In this document: piece after piece, positions 57,749 to 64,000 of the stretch
Numbering within the stretch: the stretch's first letter is position 1
Layout of the letters: each line of letters begins with the position of its first letter
NCBI GenBank assembly: GCA_039519185.1
Contig: CM076846.1
Location: 151,232,605 to 151,296,604 of the forward strand
Direction: 5' to 3'
Origin: Astragalus membranaceus
Lineage: Eukaryota > Streptophyta > Magnoliopsida > Fabales > Fabaceae
Length of the DNA stretch: 64,000 nucleotides
The notes under the pieces: model-generated
The model's database searches: none
What the model saw: the letters and a program-made list of their open reading frames with translations, nothing else
What the model was told of the DNA's origin: nothing
Translations under genes and position numbers: made by a program

Positions 57749-59016
57749 TGTTGACTCCCAGTCATATGATGTAAGTTAGGCATTTTTAGGACCAATTGTG
57801 CAGGGTTTTTATTGTATAACAGTCATTATCTGGGATTTAGTTCAGTTTTAGATCATTGTAGTAGGAAGTTCAATTGTAAGTTATTCCTTCACTTTTGGAG
57901 CTAAATGGGACTTGAAGACCTCTTAATTGGTTGTGGCATCTTTCGGCGAACCAGACACTTGCCCGGAAATGCAGCAATCTGGAGGAATTTTGCAAGCCAG
58001 AACTTTCTGTCATTCTTCGCGTCGCGATCAGGAGGTTTCGCGACGCGATCTGGAGGAATTTTACAAGCCAGAACTTTCTGTCATTCTTCGCGTCGCGACC
58101 AGGAGGGTTCGCGACGCGACCTGGAGCAGTTTTGCGAGGCCTGAAGTTTCTGTCATTTGTCGCGTCGCGATGGTGCGTAAAAATTAGGGTTTTTAAAGCT
58201 GTTTCAGGAATTTTGCAAGGGACTTCGTTTTTGGGAGTTGGAGCCACGTTTTGGAGCAGCTGGAGGTGCGATTTTGGAGCCTTCTCACCACTTGGGAACA
58301 AGGGATTGAAGGTTCTAAATGTCTTCCTTTATGTTTGTTTTCTATTCTATGTTGGTTTCCACTCTTAGGATGATTTGTAACTAATTCTTTTAGATTAGGG
58401 AGAGATGAATCTCCCAAACCTATCATGTGAACCATTGATCTAGTTAATTCAGTTGTTATTCGATTTGCTTGTCTAATTACCTATGTTCTTAACGCTTTTC
58501 AATTACATATGATAATTGCGATGATCCAGGCTAGTGATTGCATAGGGATATGAATTAGTAGCTGGAAATTGGGTATTTAGATCACATGCTAGGTAATCAT
58601 CATAGGAATATGTGGTAGCTTATGTGAATTCATTATAATTCTTAATCTTAATGCGTTACCCTCTGGCACGACTCACCTAAGGAATTAGGGTAACTCTTAG
58701 GGTAATAGGGGTCTTGAGACAAGGAATTGCCCTTGACCTAAATTAATGAATTGAATCTAGAAATTAAATAATTAACTTGAATTGGCTGAGGTTCATGTGA
58801 TAGGCGAGGTGAGAGGATTCGATCCCTAGTCGTTTTTCTCGCATTATTAATTCACGTTCGTATTCTGTTACCAATTACTCGATTTATCAAATATCTACAA
58901 TCTACGAATTTACAATTTTGCTATTGTTGTCAACGCGCAATCCCTGTGGATCGACCGGTTCTTACCGATAAATTGTATTACTTGCGACATTTGGTACACT
59001 TGCCAAATTGTTAACA
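57749..59016 (+). repeat. Solo LTR inside the hAT-like element
   Basis: Ends TGTTGACTCCC and AATTGTTAACA, 1268 bp, flanked by the perfect 5-bp duplication GGGAT (57744-57748 and 59017-59021). No internal element sequence remains, as expected after LTR-LTR recombination. The end region (ATCCCTGTGGATCGACC) resembles plant Gypsy LTR ends near the primer site, suggesting plus orientation. Open frames in it are not genes. Confidence 0.87.
57977..58170. repeat. 71-bp tandem repeat with CGCGTCGCGA palindromes
   Basis: About 2.7 copies (starts near 57977, 58048 and 58119), each with AACTTTCTGTCATT, CGCGTCGCGA and TCGCGACGCG. The last two are inverted partners that could form a hairpin. The CpG density contrasts with the AT-rich surroundings. 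Confidence 0.88.
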
Positions 59017-59851
59017 GGGATACGGGAAAATTTTGAAAATCAAGATACGACACGGCTGAGATACTTTAATAAAAAAATTAAATTAAAATTTAAATATATA
59101 AAAACATGACAGAAAAAATAAAATAGAATAGAAACACAAATTGAAAAAACAAAGATGAAAAACTGAAATATTGCATTTTATAGATATGAAAAAAAAACTG
59201 CCCAAATAGATAAAAAAAATCACACATAAAATATATGGATGAAAGGAAGAGGACAACCGACACACCTATGTATGAATGACTAGTCATAAAAAGTAATGGT
59301 GGACAAGTAACTAAGACCACCCGAAATCGTATAATAGGAATAGTCAGTGGCAGAAATAGATGACTTTTTATAGACTAAGATATTCATATTTGTATGTAAT
59401 TGGTCAATAAAACATAAGCACATCATTAGTCAATATATATTCATCACATTGTAGAAATAAATACTTGTGATCTTATCAAGTAGAGATAGTTACGTATATT
59501 TATCTCACTCATATCACAATGTATTATTTCTTCTGTTATTGTATTACGAAAAAACATATAATTTTGTCTTTTATTTATTGAGGTATTGAAGTGTATCATA
59601 TGTGAGTAACAATCATGTGCTTAGGGTGTAAGAGGTATCGAAAAAGTATCTGAGAAGTATCCTTAGTTGGTAAGAAGTATCAAAGATGTATCTCAAAAGT
59701 ATCGAGTCAAATATTTTTTAAAAAGAATTAAAAAATTATTAGATACTCTTTGGGTACGTATCGGGAAGTATCGGGTGCGTATCGGTATCGGATACGTATC
59801 CGACACGGGTACGTATCCATTTTTGAAGTATCGGGGCTTCATTCTGCTTCC

Positions 59852-59969
59852 GAATTGGTCGGTTGTAGCTCCACTGATTCGGAGGCAAAGCCGATAGTCC
59901 GATGAAAGCAATCAAGAGTTACATGGTTGGCCAACATCCAACTCATACCTAGAACAACGTCTGTACCCT
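59852..59969 (-). pseudogene. Element D protease fragment
   Basis: The minus strand encodes GTDVVLGMSWMLANHVTLDC, the chromovirus retropepsin C-terminal strand. It is cut on the left by the hAT-like element and on the right by the CACTA element. Confidence 0.82.
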
Positions 59970-60199
59970 CACTACAAGAAAAATTGGTTTTTTCGGCGGG
60001 CAAAATCCGCCGGAAAAGCCAAAAATCCACCGAAAATGTGGACTCTCCAGCGGATTTTTGGCGCCGGTAGCCAGCTCGCAGGAAACGGTTTCCGGCGTAT
60101 CATCCGCCGGAAGTTTCCGGCGGATAATCCGCCGGAAAATCCAAAAAAATTTCGTGTGAATTTATCCGCCGGAAAGTCCACAAATCCGTCGGAAAAACG

Positions 60200-60454
60200 C
60201 TTTTTTTTTTTAAAAAATTAATTATTTTTAAAAAGAATTATTATTATTTTTATTTAAAAAATTAATATTACTTTATTAAAAACTTTTATCGATTATTTTA
60301 TTAAAAACTTTAATTATTGATAAAAAAATTAAAATTTAATAATTAATTAATTTACTATTTAAAAAAATAAAAATTCAGGAATGAAAATTAATCATTAATT
60401 TAAATAAATATATATCCATACAACAAAAAAAATATCCATACAATAAAAAAATAT
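60200..60454. other. AT-rich 3' part of the CACTA element
   Basis: Nothing coding is seen; A/T-rich sequence between the subterminal repeats and the TNP1-like gene. Confidence 0.6.
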
Positions 60455-61519
60455 TCATACAACAAAATAAAATAATCCAAAGCTATTGGGGCGGCTGCTG
60501 GTCTGACTCATCACCCTGATAATAGGTATCATCAGATAAAAGAAAAGCCTAATCGAATCTATCGAATCGATATTATTAAGATCGATGTGGGGCTGCTGGG
60601 GTGACCGCCGCTGGGGGTGCTGGTTTGGCTGGTCGGGTGACTGCTGCTGGGGCTGCTGGTATGGCTGAGGTGCATACTGCTGGGAATACTGGGGTGCATA
60701 CTGCTGCTGAGGCCACTGCTGAAATGCACCGCCGTAATGCTGTTGCGGCTGCTGCGGCAGGTAGGATGGCATATGTGATGAGGATGGCCTCGAGTGCTGA
60801 GACATCAGCTGATCCTGTAAAAACTTAAAGCGCTCCTCATTTATCCTAGCCTGCTCCGCAGCTAACCTATCCTGCTCCTCGATGCGCTCCGCAGCTACCC
60901 TAGCCTGCTCCTCAGCTATCATGGCTTTCTCCCGAAGCGCCTGCACATCCCATTCATTTTGAGACTTGAGCTCGGCAAACTGACGCTAGGCCTCGCTCAG
61001 TTGCTGCGTCAATTGCGTAACAGCATGCAACTCACCAGCATTGGGAACATAAGAGCGACCAGTACTCGAGGATCCAGAATATTGTGAAGCTGATTGACTC
61101 GGAATAATGCTTGTTCGAAAAGCAGCCGGTCCAATACCACCTGATCCCACCAACCGATTACTCTTTTCGGGACCAACTGCTCTCTCTCAAATATCACGAG
61201 CTACTCTAGCCTCCTCCACTGGATCGATATCAGCTGCCCCACTGCTCTGTTGTGACTGCTGGTACTCAGTCAGCCCACCCTGGAAGCTCTCCTGAAAAAA
61301 ATAACCCAACAAATAAATAACTATAGAAAAAGTAGTCTTAATATAATATTCCTCGCCCGATATAAAGATTAATATAAATAATAAACATTAATATATAATT
61401 GTAAAAGTAGTTTACCTGAATATTCCTCGCCCGATCTGTAGCAAAGTCACCAGTGTCCTCCCGCATATGAAGGTAGCGATGCAACTCAGGCAAAGTGATT
61501 GCCCTTTGTTCCCTCGCCT

Positions 61520-61568
<49 letters not shown>

Positions 61569-62550
61569 TATTAATTAATACACATGAAAATGACTAGTTA
61601 ATTATAAATAATAATTAATCAAGTAATAAAGTAATAAATTTACTAAACGCCTGTGATGCGTTGCAGTATTAACACTCCCCACTGTGTGTGTAGCCACCTT
61701 TTTCAGAAGCACGGTTCTTCTTGGCTTTCTCACAAAAATTCCTAAATTCTGGTGTCTGCCAGTACTCCTGTAACCCAGCCCAAATTGAGTCTCCCATATA
61801 AGATGGCTTCGCATTCTTACCGCGCGCCTCCCGTAGTAATTCAGAATAGCGATGGGGACATCTCTTATGGAAGACTCTCTCAACTTCCCTTTGCTGCTCT
61901 GGTAACCATGTGCATTTTTCCTATTTAAGAAATTTACAATAATGTTGTTAATTATAAGACAAATTAATTAATCAAGTCAATAAGATAATACACCAAATTA
62001 ATTAATTATTTCGTAGAAAAACTTACCAAAAATGATTTTAACATCCTCCCAATTGCCTCAGTATCTTTTCTACCAGCCGTCCAATTCTTCCAGCTGCTAG
62101 TGAAATTCTCCTTGATTGTTTTTCTGATGGCGGTAGCTGTAGCCTTCGAAGGAAGAAACCTGCATTAAAAAAAGATGAATTTTATTACACCAAATTATAT
62201 AAGTTATATAAAAGGAAACAAAAATAAATTAATAAATAATAATATATATACTTACGAATCGCCAGCAGTCTCCAATATGATACGCCCATCATTTGTATAC
62301 CGGACCACCTCACGGGCAACAGTGAATGTGCGTACCCCATCAGCATCAACATCTGTCGGGGCTAAGCCCTTAGTAGCAGCAGGAATCACTGGGTCCCCTG
62401 CAATACTAGTACCAGCACCCTCAGACCTAGGTGGTGGCAAATATCTGCCACCAGAAACAACAACACGAGCAGGCTGAACACGACATCACCCGTAACAGGT
62501 GGAGGAACATATGTCTCGTCATCAGATCCTGAGTGAGATGCCATGCTAGA
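60455..62550 (-). pseudogene. TNP1-like protein of the CACTA element
   Basis: Exon-like blocks on the minus strand are: start near 62543 (MASHSGSDDETYVPPPV), 62440-62252 (REVVRYTNDGRIILETAGDS), 62162-62030 (KENFTSSWKNWTAGRKDTEA), 61920-61650 (PSYMGDSIWAGLQEYWQTPE, then THTVGSVNTATHHRRL in another frame), 61290-61010 and 60946-60455. The last has an alanine/glutamate coiled coil followed by a Q/P-rich tail. The middle matches the plant transposase family Ptta/En/Spm, a DNA-binding accessory protein. At least one frameshift and several stops (for example near 60990 and 61190) disable it. Confidence 0.7.
61523..61566. repeat. (TA)n microsatellite
   Basis: More than twenty uninterrupted TA units in an intron-like part of the TNP1-like gene. 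Confidence 0.95.
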
Positions 62551-62693
62551 CATATAGATTTAAACAAACAAACATACACTAAACAAGGTTAACATAAACA
62601 TACTAAACAAAAATATATAAACATAACAAACATAAATTACATCGTTGATTAAAAATAGGTTAACATATATATATATTGTTGAAACATAAATAA

Positions 62694-63900
62694 CTAATTG
62701 GAATCCCATTCATTATCAAAATCATCATCATCAGAGGAGTGAATTCTTGATACACCAATGTGGTCTGTTGCATCTTCATCAGCATCTTCTTCGTCATCAA
62801 CTTCATCGTCGGTGTTTGGCTCATCACATAAACGACTAATGGGTTCAACTTGAATCACTTCATTTACATTAGACATCTCTTCCATTTGATATGACACATC
62901 TTCCACCGTGTCATCATTTGTCTCAATGCGACCTCTTGGTTTTGTTTTAATTGCGACACACCAACCACGCCTATCAGTCCGCGTTGATGGATAAGGGACA
63001 TAATAGACTTGTCTCACATTTTGTGCAATGACTAACGGATCATACAGTCGATGTCTACCATTCATTTTAATGTCCATTGTATTTGACTTTGGATTCACCT
63101 TTCTTCCTCGAGCAGACGGATCAAACCAATTACAATAAAAAACCACTACCTTGTGACTAAAATCTAGATGGGGGTACGAAAGTTCATAGATGTGTTGAAC
63201 CACACCATAAAAATCATCTTCACCTCCTCCAGTGACACCCTTCATGCACACTCCACTATTGACTGTCTCTCTGCCCTGTTTCCATTCATTGGTGTGAAAT
63301 TTGTATCCATTGACAAAGTATGTGTGTGCTTCTTTAACACATCTTCGAGGACCGTCTGATATGTTCCTCAAGTGTTGGTTGGTAGGAGTTGGTGGGAGGG
63401 GATAAACATGTTGCCTAAACCACGTTGGAAAATGTGCATTAATATGAGCAGAAGATTGTTGCTCACTTACGTCCTCTGATGACAAGAATTCCCTAAAAAG
63501 AAATAATTAATTGTTACATTTGTCTACTTTATATTAACTAATTAAGATCAATAGTTAATGATGAGGAACATACTCAATAAATGGTTGCACCTCAGTACGG
63601 TTTATCAACACATGAACATGTGCTGAACTTAACTCTCCATCTGTTAGCGAGTGAATTGACTCCTTCCCAGATGGACGACCGGGTAGACAAAAGACAGACA
63701 AAGCTAAATGATGTCTAGGCCATTCAGGATCCATTTAATTTGGCCTGCTTTCAGGAGCAAACTCATTCTTGAAATAATAAGAACAAAAATGTGTTGTTTC
63801 ACGGTGTAAGTAAGAAGAACATATCGATCCTTCAACTCTAGATTTGTTTTTCACCGATCTTTTTGAATCACCCATGAACCTAGAGAAAATGATATTAATT
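62694..63900 (-). pseudogene. TNP2-type CACTA transposase, C-terminal part
   Basis: Block 63485-62694 carries the DUF4216 region usual at the C-terminus of plant CACTA transposases (YFVNGYKFHTNEWKQGRETV, NSGVCMKG, YELSYPHLDFSHKVVVFYCN) with an acidic tail (DDEVDDEEDADEDA). Upstream, about 63900-63560 encodes a DUF4218-like stretch (KNKSRVEGSICSSYLHRETT, FCSYYFKNEF, then SIHSLTDGELSSAHVHVLIN) containing one stop near 63738. The catalytic core lies beyond the right edge. The protein would cut the element at its ends. Confidence 0.82.
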
Positions 63901-64000
63901 AACATAATAATCATATATTTTAAACTTGTTTCTTATATTATAAAAATCAACTGACCTTTCAAACGGATACATCCATCTGTATTAGACAGGTCCGCCAAGT

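Larger units (their letters stand above)
57692..59843. mobile_element. hAT-like non-autonomous transposon
   Basis: The 8-bp duplication CTGCTTCC flanks it (57684-57691 and 59844-59851). Imperfect terminal inverted repeats read TATGAAGCCTGGATAC and AATGAAGCCCCGATAC. Both subterminal regions are packed with GATACG-type repeats. Without the solo LTR inside, it is about 880 bp. No transposase is seen. It splits the element D protease and reverse transcriptase coding region. Confidence 0.82.
55119..59969 (-). mobile_element. Element D: fragmented Ty3/Gypsy chromovirus
   Basis: On the minus strand it holds a protease fragment (59969-59852), then reverse transcriptase, RNase H and integrase (57691-55119). 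It is interrupted by the hAT-like element at 57692-59843. Single RNase H and the integrase wording (WWPGMKVEIAEFV) suggest the Tekay/Del chromovirus group. The integrase tail, chromodomain and 3' LTR are missing at the left edge; gag and the 5' LTR are beyond the CACTA element at 59970. Confidence 0.85.
59970..64000 (-). mobile_element. CACTA (En/Spm) transposon, 3' part
   Basis: The left end CACTACAAGAAAAATTGG at 59970 follows the element D fragment. Subterminal TCCGCCGGA motifs in both orientations crowd 59990-60200. On the minus strand lie the end of a TNP2-type transposase (62694-63900) and a TNP1-like gene (60455-62550). The other end and the second target-site copy (candidate CCT, 59967-59969) are outside the window. 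Confidence 0.88.

Noticed and set aside
57905..58368. Overlapping frames in the solo LTR
   Set aside because: They follow the 71-bp repeat in every frame and have no domain; the region is an LTR.
61009..61197. Separate small gene right of the Q-rich block
   Set aside because: Its better reading is another frame of the TNP1-like gene (SASQYSGSSSTGRSYVPNAG) with stops.

Overview
The window looks like a repeat-rich region of a dicot plant nuclear genome. Only one apparently intact host gene is present: an APETALA2 orthologue with ten exons on the minus strand (16622-19223). It has two AP2 domains, an EAR motif and a miR172 target site. Almost everything else is transposable elements, many of them nested. 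The species cannot be named from sequence alone.

Layout. 1-3450: the 5' end of a minus-strand Ty1/Copia element (protease start, gag, primer site, 1.38 kb LTR), which sits inside element A. 3451-about 12250: element A, a decayed Ty3/Gypsy element of the Tat lineage on the minus strand, with an extra gene running the opposite way. About 12250-21310: AP2 and its flanks. 21320-23947: an almost perfect 2.6 kb palindrome with a 9-bp target duplication, a foldback Mutator-like element. 25991-33570: element B, a relative of A that has lost reverse transcriptase, RNase H and integrase but keeps an opposite-strand, three-exon extra gene and a GC-rich minisatellite. 35042-40530: an array of roughly 280-bp pyrimidine-rich repeats split by a CACTA transposon (35568-39661) that carries pieces of an inositol transporter, a PEP carboxylase and a callose synthase gene. 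40772-54392: element C, a full-length Tat-type Gypsy element with LTRs, a perfect 5-bp target duplication, dual RNase H, and an antisense gene with a plant mobile domain. 54393-55118: a roughly 260-bp tandem repeat into which C inserted. 55119-59969: element D, a minus-strand chromovirus fragment. It is interrupted by a hAT-like element (57692-59843) that itself carries a solo LTR (57749-59016). 59970-64000: the 3' part of a minus-strand CACTA element, running off the window.

How the parts relate. Elements A, B and C share one plan: gag-pol reads from one end, an extra gene reads from the other, and the two converge. The extra genes have their own candidate TATA boxes in B and C, plus a globular N-terminal domain and a coiled-coil C-terminal part. 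This conserved second transcription unit is the most system-like feature of the window. Additional ORFs in Tat elements are known, so the novelty lies in the specific structures, not in the principle.

All exon joins come from reading splice sites and frame by eye. Family names are recognised from motifs, without any database search.
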